A stretch of 64,000 nt of DNA from NCBI GenBank assembly GCA_023101885.1, contig JALPQD010000125.1, forward strand, positions 1,637,501-1,701,500, given 5' to 3'. The DNA comes from Typhlomys cinereus (Eukaryota > Chordata > Mammalia > Rodentia > Platacanthomyidae). Below are positions 1 to 10,596 of this stretch, in pieces; positions within the stretch are counted from its first letter, which is position 1, and each line of letters begins with the position of its first letter. The position numbers and the translations under genes were made by a program. A model generated the notes under the pieces. That model ran no database searches and had not been told where the DNA came from. It saw only the letters and a list, made by a program, of their open reading frames with translations.

Positions 1-1793
1 GTTGGGATCTTGTGAAATTAAAGAGCTTCTGTTCAGATAAAGAGATTGAAACACGAGCTCAAAGGCAACCCACAGAAAGGGAGAAAATCTTCACTAACCA
101 CATATCTGACAGAGCTCTACTGTCCAGAGTGCACAAAGAACTTAGAAAACTAAACAAGGAAAACACTGGCCCAATTAAAAAATGGGCCCTGGAACTTAAA
201 AGAAACTTTACCGGGATTGAAATTAAAATGTCTAACAAATATCTTAAAAAATGCTCCACTTTCATCGCCATCAGGGAAATGCAAATCAAAACTTCCCTGA
301 GATATCATCTCACCCCGGTCAGGATGGCAAAAATCCACAATACAAACAACGACAAATGCTGGAGAGGATGTGGAGAGAGGGGAACTCTGCTACATTGTTG
401 GTGGGAATGCAGGCTTATACAGCCACTCTGGCGAGCCGTCTGGAGTTTCTTAAAGAAATTAAAGATTGAAATGCCATATGACCCTGCTATCCCACTTTTG
501 GGAATAACCCCGCATGCAGCAGAGGTTCACCTCGATAGCACAAGCTCGACCATGTTCATAGCAGCACTGTTTATAATAGGAAAGTCATGGAATCAACCTA
601 AATGTCCAACAGTTGACGAGTGGATAAGGAAACTGTGGTACATATATACAATGGAGTACTACTCAGCCATCAAAAATGACGAATTACTGGAATTTGCTGG
701 GAAATGGATGTCATTAGAAACAATTATATTAAGTGAAGTATCACAAACCCAGAAAATTAAGCGCCGTATGTACTCCCTAATAGGTGGCTCCCAGTACCAA
801 ACTCACCCAGCCCACATTGAGACACTCAAAAGTAAACCTATGTAACACAGTAATTGCAAGGATTATGAACAAGAGAGATGGGGTTGGAAGGCCACACCAG
901 AAACAAGGAGAGAGGGGACCATGTTACAGCAGAGAAAATAGGCCTCCATCAAGGTCTGCAAGTAAGTAATGAGAAACCTGGTTAAGTTCACAGACGTTCT
1001 TTCCTGATCTCACCAGAAGGGGAGGACATATAGTCTAGCAGATAAAAAGTAATCATTTTGCAAATGGGTGAAGGACCCCTCCCTCACTGAGGTTTCCTAC
1101 TCTTATTACATCTACCCTTGAATGTGCTATTATAACAAGATTCCAGTTTACAGCTTTTTGTCTCTGGCCAGGGGGTGACATACAGTGCCCAGCAGGATGG
1201 AGTGAAGGGCATTGCAGGAGCAGCAAAACTGCAAAAGAAAATCAACAAACCACAATCCAGAACTTCAGAGACTCTATATCAATCACATAGAACTAGACCA
1301 GCCTAATCTCTCCCCATCCTGGAGCTCAGGGACATTTGCGGAAGAGGGGGTGGTAAGATTGTAAGAGCAAAAGGATGGGAGGAGCAACGATTTGCAAGAT
1401 TCTCAACAATAGTTGGGGCCAAAGCAATCATAATGGGACTTTGCATGCCCTGCGCAATGTCCAGTGCACTGTTGCCCTCATAAAGTCTAGCATCTGTTAA
1501 GGGCACCGAGATCCCTGGAGGCAAGGGATTGACAGCCATAGTAGTGATCCTATGCTTAAGGGGAACAAGAGAAAGGGCTTATGGAAATGCCACTGGGTCC
1601 TTATATGTCATCGGAGAGGAAGACCCAGTGGAGAGTTAGGCATACACAATAACGGACTCTCTGGGAATTGGGGGGGAGGCACTGGGGGATGGGGAGGGAG
1701 AGGAGGGGGAGGAGGGGTTGAGGGGGTAGGAGGGGTGAGGGAGGGAACTGTTAAAAAATTTTAAAATGTATAATTAAATTTTTAATAAAAAAA
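1..1793 (+). mobile_element. LINE-1, 3' portion (ORF2 end plus 3' UTR), continues upstream of window
   Basis: The block starts inside L1 ORF2, whose frame is already open at the window edge, and runs through a 3' UTR of about 950 bp to an A-rich end. The 3' UTR carries the G-rich purine tract typical of rodent L1 (1668-1742) and an AATAAA at 1784-1789 followed by a short A-run. A homologous 3' UTR recurs at 26185-26711 (plus) and about 20160-20860 (minus), so it belongs to a family active in this genome. The intact reading frame suggests it is younger than the other L1 pieces here. Confidence 0.95.
3..845 (+). CDS. LINE-1 ORF2 protein, C-terminal 280 residues (partial, 5' end outside window)
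   Basis: ORF2 supplies the endonuclease and reverse transcriptase for L1 target-primed retrotransposition; only the region after the reverse transcriptase domain is inside the window. Counting from the GTG at 12, the sequence contains WEKIF-like and AIREMQIKT blocks (residues 86-94), RYHLTPVRMA (97-106) and the conserved C-terminal cysteine motif C-X3-C-X7-H-X4-C (C116, C120, H128, C133). It then has the YDPAIPLLGI and WYIYTMEYYSAIKN blocks that mark the ORF2 tail. The frame is open from base 3 (WDLV upstream of the GTG), so the GTG is not a true start. The stop is TAA at 843-845. Whether the upstream part is intact cannot be seen. An uninterrupted 280-codon C-terminus points to a fairly recent insertion, not proof of activity. 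Confidence 0.93.
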   Translation, partial: WDLVKLKSFCSDKEIETRAQRQPTEREKIFTNHISDRALLSRVHKELRKLNKENTGPIKKWALELKRNFTGIEIKMSNKYLKKCSTFIAIREMQIKTSLRYHLTPVRMAKIHNTNNDKCWRGCGERGTLLHCWWECRLIQPLWRAVWSFLKKLKIEMPYDPAIPLLGITPHAAEVHLDSTSSTMFIAALFIIGKSWNQPKCPTVDEWIRKLWYIYTMEYYSAIKNDELLEFAGKWMSLETIILSEVSQTQKIKRRMYSLIGGSQYQTHPAHIETLKSKPM

Positions 1794-2151
1794 GACAGAA
1801 TTATGCACCTAAAAACAATTTTTTTTCTGGAGGTAAAGTTTTTCATGTAATCACATACTCCATCTTCTAATGTGTTGCAACAGCATAGGCACTGGGCTCA
1901 GTTTCTGTCCTATTGGATTTTTGTTCTTGCTCCTGCCCTGAGTAATTAGTAAAACAGTAGAGGTATAGTTTTCCTTCTAGCAGAAATAGCTTGCCCGTTA
2001 AGATAAATATGTAAAACTTTGCACATTATCACTTTCTCTTTTTTCTCTCTATCTCCCTCTGTCCATTTCTCTCTCTTTTTAATTCTCCTGTCACAAAATC
2101 TTGTGTTAAAATTAAAAGAACTTCGTTAAAAAAAAAAAAAATTAAAAAAAA
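1794..2151. other. Unique AT-rich spacer
   Basis: No gene is seen. There is a short pyrimidine stretch around 2032-2080. An A-rich run at about 2128-2150 leads directly into the SINE that follows. Confidence 0.5.
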
Positions 2152-2230
2152 GGGCTGGAGAGATGGCTCAGGGGTTGTGACTCTGTCTCACAAGCAGAAG
2201 GTTCTGAGTTCGGATCCCAGGTCCCACGTT

Positions 2231-2250
<20 letters not shown>
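2152..2250 (+). mobile_element. Head-only copy of the lineage-specific tRNA-derived SINE
   Basis: It starts with GGGCTGGAGAGATGGCTCAG and keeps the A-box-like TGGCTCAGGGG and the B-box-like GAGTTCGGATCCC. It reads only to the CCCACGTT that ends the head in the long copies, then passes straight into a 20-A tail (2231-2250). The roughly 120-bp body and CA tract of the long copies are absent. The bases after the tail repeat the ATTAAAAGAACTT found at 2111-2123, a probable TSD, but about 28 A-rich bases lie between the upstream copy and the SINE start. Confidence 0.85.
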
Positions 2251-2261
<11 letters not shown>

Positions 2262-2460
2262 TTACTTCATGACTTGAATACCATAGTTAGAAAAAGATTG
2301 GGGACTAGTGGCACTATACAGCTTACCATGCAGGTTACTCAAAAAATTAATTTAAAAAATATGACCCAGCAATGTCATCCCTGGGCAAGTCAGCATATCA
2401 CAAAAAAGCTGTAAGTTCATATTTATTTCAGAATCAGAACACAGAAAACCAGCCTTGGTA

Positions 2461-3172
2461 TTGGTAGGGAGATGATTCAGTGGTTAAATCCTTTGCCTCA
2501 TAAGCAAAAGATTAATGAGTTTGGACATCCAGATACCATATAAAAATGCTGGATAGATATGGTAGCCTATGGTTCTGGCCCTGGAAGCCAGAATCTAGGC
2601 AGAGAAAAACAATAAGATGGCAGAACAATCCAGTATATTGTTGTCAAATTCCCCCCCTCCTCCCCAGGGGAAGAGAGGGCCTCGAGGCAAATGGGCTAGC
2701 TAGCAACCAGGTGACGAGCAAGCAGAGACGAGGTGCAGCAGATTCAGAGTCATTAAGGGCATTTGGGCTTATATAGGGTCAGGGTCCAATCAGGTGCTGC
2801 CATCCCTCCTCCGGGGGTGGGGAGGAGCGAGGAGGGAAGGGGAGAGTCACCAGTCATTTAACTGTTTATTAGGTGTCCATTGCAGATACAGGTTAGACGG
2901 TCGCTTCCCATTGGTTGTTCATCCCTCCGCATGCATGGTCCTCTGTTGGGACATGTCCAGGGCATGTCCGTACGTGCCCAGGCTTGTCCATAGCTGAGAG
3001 CCCAGCTAGGGCCTCCCTGACTCGATAGTGCCACAGTTACCTTTAGACCTCCATAAGTACATACACTCAAATGTCTTCTTGTACAATGTCCGCACATAAA
3101 CATACATCCTCCCACATGTAAAACACATACACACACAAACAACAACAAGAAGAACAAACAACAACAACAACC
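2461..3172 (+). mobile_element. Old B4/ID-B1-type SINE, split by an LTR-like insertion
   Basis: The left part (about 2461-2638) has a degenerate ID-like head (GATTCAGTGGTTAAATCC) followed by B1-like sequence (CATATAAAAATGCTGGATAG, GGTAGCCTATGG). After the LTR-like block, the right part (about 3038-3172) resumes with the ACCT..CCTCC..ACATACAC tail and CA/CAA-rich end seen on rodent B4-type elements. The reading as one split SINE is an inference from the matching halves. Confidence 0.55.
2640..3037 (-). mobile_element. LTR-like block with a TATA box, minus strand
   Basis: On the minus strand this GC-rich block has a CCAAT box (plus-strand ATTGG near 2911) and a TATA box read as CTATATAAG (about 2768-2776 on the plus strand), then about 130 bp to a purine-rich end near 2642. 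Candidate TG...CA ends lie near 2639 and 3034. No convincing TSD was found and no downstream polyadenylation signal is visible, so the family and exact ends are uncertain. It interrupts an older SINE, which supports its being an insertion. Confidence 0.5.
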
Positions 3173-3525
3173 TAGATGCCAATTTCAAAAGAATAAAAAA
3201 TGTGATAGATCTATCCAGTGGAGTTTTATTTACCCATGAAAACTGAACCATGATATTTGTGTAACATGACATTGCATGACATAAAACAGGAAGTCATCAT
3301 CTTAAGTCAATAAGTAAGTCAACCTACAAAAGTATTGTGTATTTTATGTCATACTTGAAATTTAGGGGCCAGCGGAAGACATGAATAAAAAAGTAGCTAC
3401 ATAGGGAAGTGGAAAGGGAAAGGGAGAATAAATGGGTAATAAAAAATATAGAAGATGAATATGATCAAAATGTCATAATGAAGCCTATCATTTTGTATAA
3501 TTAATACACTTTAATAGAAAGGAAA
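3173..3525 (+). mobile_element. Old LINE-1 3' end
   Basis: The segment contains degenerate ORF2-tail and 3' UTR wording: the GTGGAGTTTTATTTACCCATG block, then GAATATGATCAAAATGTCATA and CATTTTGTATAATTAATACA near 3455-3505. This is the typical end of older rodent L1 families. A related end occurs at about 49380-49510. Confidence 0.65.
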
Positions 3526-4959
3526 GTGGAAAATTGCATGAAGACAAAAGTTAGAGTAGCTTTTTCCACTGAAGCTAATTCATTTCAGTCATCTAAACTT
3601 TCACCTTATACTACTGCAAAAATTTTTCACTGATGATCAAAACTTAAATCTGAAAACTTACAGATGCACAATAAGTGTTCATGGACACTTTAAGAAATAT
3701 CATCAATACAAAAAAGTGTATCTCAATGTGATTAAACTTTCACCAAGACAGGAAAGTAGACATAATTTAGAAAGTCTTTGTAATGACTTGAAAATAAAAA
3801 CAAAATTAGCAACAGTGATGTATGGAAATATTATTGTTATGTGAGCCAGTCTTTCTCTGAAAATACACTGATCATGCCTGGTTTTCCATGAATACAGAAA
3901 ATTCCTGTCACTTGACTTTTTCTGTTTTGTTGCATTAAAGGCAGGTCAAGTAAACTAGAACAAATGGTTTAAATCTTCGCGTTACCTGTGTGGATATCAA
4001 CACTGGGTTACTATATTGGTAATACAAATGATGTTTCTACATGTGTAAACACAATTAGTAGTCTGTTAGATCCCTCATGAATGAAGTACCAATGTCTGAG
4101 CAGCTATGGAAAAAGCAACCAAAAAGAGAAATACTTATCAACCTCTGTGAAAGATGATTCAGTTAGTTCTTTCTTGTAAGGCTCAGGCTACCTAAGAACT
4201 GAACTGTCAGCCTTGTCTTGCTGGAAACAGATCTTTTTTCTACTGAGACAGCTGTTCATTTACTCTAAGGAATGAAGATATTAAGCAAGATTTGGAGGCA
4301 TGAAACTGCCAAAAAGAATGTGCTGGATAGAGAAATAGGGTACCTGGGGGCCCTTTGAACAAGTCATTTTTAACTCTAGTAAAATCCTGAACATGTGGAT
4401 TTTTAACCCTCGACAGGCTTAATGGAAATAAACAAGCAGGGCATGACTTGTATCTCAGATCCCTAAAGACAGAAGAAGGCTGTTCCATGATTTTATCACG
4501 TCATGACACTAGCAGAAAAGAGTGAAAGTTGAATTCTGATTCAATTACCAAAGAGAATAATTAAGATCAAGTCCTAATAGCATGGTGCATCTTTTTTATA
4601 ATAGCATTTGGATGCTTTAGTGTTCAGTTAATTAACTTGTGTTTAGTTTAACTATATTTTGATGTGATTTCTCTGATTTGCTGGTGATTCTGTATTGATG
4701 TGTCTTTGTTTCATATATTTTTCTGTGAAGAAGAGAAAGACTGCAAAAACTTAGACTTTTAACATAATGTTTTCATTCACGTAAACTGTTACCTGACTCT
4801 ACAATCCCAATACTACAAGCATTCTCTTGTATAAAGAATAAAGGTATATTGCTTTTAATTAAAACAAGACCTTAAAATCACTGTGGGAAACAGATATTTG
4901 CATTGTGTTCTACTATTTACACAGTTTTTTATTTGTAATATACATGTTCTCACATGTTG
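3526..4959. other. Unique AT-rich stretch, no gene
   Basis: Both strands show only short chance reading frames. No repeat, splice-site pair or promoter architecture was recognised. Confidence 0.5.
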
Positions 4960-5088
4960 TCTGCATAGTATTAGATGATTACTGTTATTTCTACTCTTAG
5001 TTTACAAATGAGGAAATTAAAGCACAGGACATTGAAGCAATATAATCATGATCATACAGCTAGCAGGCACTAGGTATTAAGAAACAGT
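4960..5088 (-). repeat. MIR SINE fragment
   Basis: It contains the antisense MIR core: TTTACAAATGAGGAAATTAA, then CATACAGCTAGCAGGCACTAG, i.e. the 'ACAGATGAGGAAACTGAGGC ... ACACAGCTAGTAAGT' pattern of this ancient mammalian SINE. Confidence 0.75.
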
Positions 5089-5446
5089 TGTTATATGTAT
5101 GCTTTCTCTTCTGTTTTCATTATGTATTACAGATTTTGCTGATGTTCCACCCAAAGGCTTTTACTATGTTCTTCATTCTATGCTCTCAGGTCAGGCAAAT
5201 GAAATGACAGTCTAAGGAGATCATACAGATAAACTTTATATACATGACATTTATAAACAAGATTTCATGAATTTGCCCCACAAACTGTCAAGGATGAGGA
5301 ATGTAGACAGCAGGAGCAGCATGATTTGTTCTTTTTAAAATTTTTGGCCTCAGAAATGTTGGCTTCTATTTCTTGTCATTTTGGCATCAGACATGAGTTC
5401 ACTCATTTTTTTTCTATCTCCCTTAACAGAGGCCAAAAGTATGTAC

Positions 5447-6033
5447 AACTGTCTTAGTGCACTTCTGTAGCTATAACAAAATAGGTTAAATGGTGATTTT
5501 AGGCTATAGAAATAGACTGTTTACAGTGCCAGAGGCAGAGAACTTCAAAGTTAAGATATCAGCAGAGGTAGGGTCAGTATAAGGGCTTCCCTCCTCAAAA
5601 ATGGCATCTTCTTGCTGTACTCTCACAGGGTGAAACAGATGAGCAAACCCTCTCACGTCTTTCTCTCTCTCTCTCTCTTTAACTTTTTCAGAACTATATT
5701 GTTTCAAAAACTTTAAAATAGAAGGACAGTTGACAAAATTTGTGTAGGTAATAAACTCCTAAACTATAAATAGAAATGTAGCATTACAGAGTATCTTATT
5801 ACATACAAAGATAAATATAAAGAACTGTATATTGTCCAAAACCTTAATCAAATTTACAATTTCTGGCTATGGGATCATCAAGTCTCTTTCATAAAGGCAG
5901 TTATCCAACTCATTAGATTTCCAACCTAGCTACCTAATCATCTTCTGCAAATCCACACCTCTTAATACCAGTAGAGTGGGATCTGATTTCATCATATGAA
6001 TTTGGGCTAGTGGGAAGGATGCAAACATTCCCC
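5447..6033 (-). mobile_element. MaLR (MST/MLT1-type) LTR, degraded and discontinuous
   Basis: Read on the plus strand, this begins with the antisense start of such LTRs (CTGTAGCTATAACAAAATAG at about 5466, ACAGTGCCAGAGGCAGAGAA, CTGTACTCTCACAGGGTGAA). It resumes at about 5870-6030 with CACCTCTTAATACCAGTAG, CATCATATGAATTTGGG and GCAAACATTC, the antisense form of the MaLR body. The middle (about 5685-5860) holds a TC microsatellite at 5659-5680 and unrelated AT-rich DNA. Confidence 0.65.
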
Positions 6034-6296
6034 TAACATTGTAACCTATGAGAATTCTCTTAATAATAAGGTAAATTTTCTTAGTCTTTAGATTCAAAGA
6101 AAAACTTGAGTTCACTAATAGATTTTAAATGTATTTTTTGCAACTTAAAACCCTTTTAAAGCAGCATTTAAAACTGAATATACTTTCCCTGAAGAAGTAC
6201 TAGCAGATAAGGGTTGTTGAGAAAGGGAGTGTCATTGCCTTCAATGGTAAAGCCACTTACAAGTTGCCCTTGCTCCAGGAAATAACTTCCCATCCG

Positions 6297-6882
6297 CCCT
6301 CATACAGGCAATTCTTTTTTTTTTTTTTTAAATGGTATCTTGTTGGGCCTCCAAGCCTGAGGCCTGCTGGAAATTCCTAAGCCTGGTTGGAGTTTCAGGA
6401 CCTGTCCTTCAGTTCTGAAACCTATCTCTGACTGGAGGCCTGCTGGAAATTGCTAAGCCTGGCTGGAGTTTCAGGACCTGTCCTTGAGTTCTAAAACTTA
6501 TCTCTGACTCCCTCCTCCCCTCTCTGATGTAGTGTTGCTGTAACCTCCCCTCACTGACCTGGACACATCCCTTTGGCTGCCTTTCTCCTTCACCACCCCT
6601 CACGCCACCTAGCTCTCCTCCTCCCAGCAGGACCCTATATAAACTCAGATGCTATTCAATAAAGTTGAGATCCTGCTTTGACAAGTCTCCGGGCCTGGTG
6701 TGTTTCTCCCCGGTGGTGAGGGGGGTCCAGGCTGCGACACTCATCACCCGTTCAGCCCCGAGGGATATTTGGCTGGACCAGAATCCCTCAATCGCACTAG
6801 CTGCAGGCCCATCCTACCCCCCTGCAGTATCTTCTCCAATTCTTTTTTTTTTAATTATTTTATTCAATTGTGCCATGTGTGC

Positions 6883-6927
<45 letters not shown>

Positions 6928-7153
6928 ACCACGGGCAAATTCGGGAACCACCATGGATCGCTTCCACCTCCTCCTTGTTTACTCTGCCCGGAATTCACAG
7001 GCTTCGCCCTACCAGGACCAGAAACGCAGGCCGCCCCCGCTTCTGCCTGGAGTCTATACGTGGGGTCTAGGATCCCAACTCAGGACCTTCCGCCTGCAAG
7101 GCAGAGGCTTAACCCCTGAGCCACCTCTCCAGCCCCCTCATACAAGCAATTCT
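6297..7153 (-). mobile_element. Lineage-specific tRNA-derived SINE, minus strand, interrupted by a solo LTR, with TSDs
   Basis: The TSDs read CCCTCATACARGCAATTCT (6297-6315 and 7135-7153, one mismatch). Between them, on the minus strand, lie the SINE head (from about 7134), body, a CA tract (TG on plus, about 6878-6925), the TTGAATAAAATAATTA tail and an A-run (6843-6852). About 21 further unique bases (6833-6842 plus 6330-6340) and a second A-run (6316-6329) follow. The solo LTR at 6341-6826 is inserted in that extra piece. Two A-runs with unique sequence between them inside one TSD pair resemble a read-through (3' transduction) event. Confidence 0.88.
6341..6826 (+). mobile_element. Solo LTR, class II (ERVK/IAP-like), with 6-bp TSD
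   Basis: It starts TGTTGGGCCT and ends CCCTGCA, with the 6-bp TSD GTATCT at 6335-6340 and 6827-6832; a 6-bp TSD fits class II elements. The U3 contains a direct duplication of about 76-80 bp (starts about 6358 and 6435, differing at only a few positions), a layout seen in LTR enhancer regions. A TATA box (CCTATATAAACTC, about 6634) precedes CAATAAAG at about 6657. No internal retroviral sequence or second LTR remains, so this is the product of LTR-LTR recombination. Confidence 0.9.
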
Positions 7154-7184
7154 AATTAAGCATAATGGTTAACACACAAAAAGA

Positions 7185-7320
7185 AAATAAGGGGGCAGTT
7201 TGGTAGGAAGAAATAGTAATCAATGGGAGAGGGAAAGAAATGAGAGATGAAAACGGGAGATACAATCTACTAAAATTCATTGTATCCATGCATGAAACTG
7301 ACAAAAAAATGAAATTTTCA
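7185..7320 (+). mobile_element. Probable old LINE-1 3' tail fragment
   Basis: The purine-rich AATGGGAGAGGGAAAGAAATG stretch, followed by CATTGTATCCATGCATGAAAC and an A-rich end, resembles the terminal 100 bp of older rodent L1 elements. It is short and degenerate. Confidence 0.45.
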
Positions 7321-7721
7321 AAAGCTTATTTTTCTATTTCTAGTATCTGCTTTCAAAAGACTGAAACATTACTTTCATTGTACAGAAAAAGGATTCCCAC
7401 ATTTTATTAAAATGCTAGAAAATTTTAAGAATAATTTTTCGAAGTCCATCAAATGACACATTTATAACACAGTATTTATGAAAACCAATAGTAATGTGCA
7501 GTTTTATGCAAGTCTTTTTGCACACTCTCAACTGCTGCAGTTCCAATAAATGAAAGTTTTGACATTGTATAAAAGTTATGACATCATATTTGCCATTGGA
7601 AATCTTGTGTGTGCAGGCTTGTGAGAAAGAAGATCATGCATTAGCATTACAGCTTTGAGGTGACTGCAAATTTTCCAGTCTCTCTTCTCTAAAAGAAGAC
7701 ATAGGCTCGAAATACATTAAT

Positions 7722-7857
7722 TGGTTTGACATTGTAGCTCAGTGGTAGATCACTTGCCTAGCATATGAGGCCCTGGGAGCCAATCCATCCTGAACAACAC
7801 AAACATATACAAACGTGAGAGAGGGAGAGAGAGAAAGAGAAAGAAAGAATAAAAATC
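7722..7857 (+). mobile_element. ID-family SINE
   Basis: It carries the tRNA-derived ID core: ATTGTAGCTCAGTGGTAGAT, CACTTGCCTAGCATATGAGG, CCCTGGGAGCCAATCC. A purine-rich GA repeat (7816-7848) and A-rich end follow. The polymerase III A box is well preserved; the B box is worn. Confidence 0.85.
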
Positions 7858-10513
7858 TTATTTATAACACTTCTTTCTCTGCGAGACCAATTTTTAGGAG
7901 TTGTAGACCCAGGACTTAATAACAAGTAAACCTTAAATTCTGAGATCTTTGCTCTATGGTATGTTATGATTAGGGAATCTGGAGTGGTCTGTGAACAAGG
8001 AGCATTTAATATCTGGTTTGGAATAAAGTTTTGTGAATGTAGTTAGTGAGGATCCCCTGAACAAAAATTTCAGAGGAATCACTCATTAATCTAGGAATGG
8101 GCAAAAAAAAATTAGAAGGAATTATGTATCAGAGTCTGTGTTAGGCACTGGGGATGGATAATTAGCAGAAGAATAAAAGCAAACATGTTTCCTATATAGG
8201 AAATACTATAAACGAAAATATAGCCACATCAATCCACACAGGGTACCTGAGGGAAACCATAAACAATTCTCCAGGACTCAGAAGCAAACCAAGAAGACTT
8301 GTGTGTAATAATGAAAGATAGAAGGTAGATGCTAAGGACCAAATTCTGAACAGTTTAACCATGATGAAGAGCCTGATTTTTATTATGTACATACTGAGGA
8401 ACAATAAAAGAGGTTAAGAAAAGTAAATAGTCTTTAAAAAACCAATCTGTCAGAGGACAGATGCTGGGAAGGCTACTGAACAAAGGAATTTGTAAAGAAA
8501 ACAGCAAGAAGAGGGAGATTAAACTGTCCCTAGGACAACTCCTTTCTCTACTTATTAGCACCTAGCTTATTTTCTTTATTTTTTCATTATTTAATTTTTA
8601 TAGATATAATGGCCTTTTGTTCATGCCCTCTCTTCTCATACCCTTTCTTTTCACCAAGCCATCCTTTCTGCCCTGTCCTTTCTGCCCTCATTTTATGTCT
8701 CTCTGCATGTGCGAATTACAGTGCTCCCTTCAGGGTACCTGTTGTCGTAAAGACCTGTTCTCTTTGGCCTTTCAATGGGTAAATCCACAGGTGAGGATGT
8801 TCTTCTTCACTTGTTTGGCACCTGCTCCTAGGGTTCCCACTGTGTGTACTTATTTATTTTAGACTCTACCACACTGAGAATGGCTGCAATTTCTAACAAT
8901 CTCATTAGTATGGACATGTTAATAGCTGACACTAGCTAAGTGTATAGCACTCCTAAGATTTGTATTTTATCTAATTTTGTAATGTTTGTACAAAATACAA
9001 AGAGAGCAAAATTTCTAATCCCAGAATCTCCCAATATTAAAAGTGAATCAGCTCACATGCCTATCACTGAAATGAGAGGGAGAGGTAGTAAAGAATATAC
9101 AAAAGAATAAAATACTGAGAACAAGGAGACAGTGTTATCAGTATGATATTGCTTATCTCAAGGTAATGGTGAAAAGCAGTCATGAGCATGAGAAAAGTTG
9201 ACAGGAGCAGGTGAGAAGAGAAAAGTCAAAGGAAATACAATAGACACACACCCAACAGCCAGCCAGCTAAAAGAGATTCAGCTTAAGATCTTCTGAGTCC
9301 AGACAGAACACTGAGAGCTCAGTATTTAGTGTTGTGAATAAAAGTATCTTATCAAAATCCCCACATAATGGAAACATCTTCTAAAAGCTGCAGATTCAAA
9401 CAGTCTTCACTGATGCAGAAAGATAACTGCCACCCATACACTCCTCACATGTGTCCAGTCTCATCCTGGAAACAGCATATCTAGACATGGATTCTCCAGC
9501 AAAAAGTGAAAAAACAATTTCCAGGGTCAGATGGTTTATGGAACAAACTCAGATGCATGAGTAGAGGATGTAGGGAAAATAAATAAAATAAAACATTCTT
9601 CCTGCTTAAGTGACAAGGACAAAATGAGATATTTGGAAACTATTTTTAAAAGTACTGTCATATAAAACAAGGAACAAGAATAAACATAATCTCATGAGGG
9701 AGTTTACTACAAAGTCCCCTTGAAAGGAATCATTTGTATTAGCAAAAGTTGTATTGCAAGTAGGACTTCAAGGATAGAAATAGACTGAGTAGAAAATCTG
9801 AGAGTTAAAATCTTTTAAAGATCAATTAAGCATTTTTTCAGGGTTGGCAGTAAATAACATACTTTAAAATGAAAACAACATCAGGGAAAGTGAAATCCAT
9901 TCTTAAGAAGTCTGTGATGAAAGCAGTCATCTCTCATATTTCCTGTGATGTGCTGGGTTGTGAAACAAAGAACCTGTGTTGAGCTTGCATGTGACAGTGT
10001 AATAAATGCAATTATAATCATTTGCATATTAAAGGCATTATTACTTCATGGCAAATATTTCCAACAAAATAGAACTGAAAAGAATCCTTCCTCCCCAAAT
10101 GGATACACATGTTTTTGCCAGGTTTGACATAATCTGAAGTCATGCTGTGTCAAAATTGTCAATTGCAGGAACTCTCCAAAACTACTCCAGATCTTATTCT
10201 AATCTCTTTTAGGACTCATTTGATGTTGCATAATTGAAAATAACCACTGGTTATGATGTGTTAATTTTATGCAAGGAAAATTATAGGATACAATGCTATA
10301 CTTTCAACAAACCATGGGGGGAATGGTAGAAAAATTTTAATCTCTGTGACAGCTTACTTTAAGGCTACACTCTTTATAATATCATTTGTAGGCCTTATTT
10401 AAAACTAAATATTCTTAAACATAGTATTCAAATAATGAGTCTAAGGTTCTTTTCTCTGTGATATTTTAACCTGACTCAGGTGCTACAAATTAAATGAAAA
10501 CCATGTACCCAGG
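7858..10513. other. Mostly unique AT-rich DNA, no gene
   Basis: No coding gene is supported. The pyrimidine-rich part at about 8590-8870 could be a very old antisense L1 3' UTR but is too diverged to assign. Nothing else was recognised. Confidence 0.45.
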
Positions 10514-10596
10514 GAATATGAGCATAGGTCAGTAGTAGAAATGCTTGCTTGGTTTGCAAGAGGCCTGGGGTTCAATTCTCTGCATCACCATTTTTT
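10514..10596 (+). mobile_element. ID-like SINE
   Basis: CATAGGTCAGTAGTAGAAATGCTTGCTTGG and GGCCTGGGGTTCAATTC retain the ID A-box and B-box regions. There is no clear poly(A) tail; a T-run follows the element. Confidence 0.7.

Noticed and set aside
2152..2230. A tRNA gene
   Set aside because: A- and B-box-like motifs are present, but the sequence does not fold as a cloverleaf, recurs as a SINE head and carries a poly(A) tail.
6665..7159. Plus-strand frames of 164 and 139 codons
   Set aside because: They run through LTR R/U5 sequence, a TG microsatellite and an antisense SINE; no protein family is visible.
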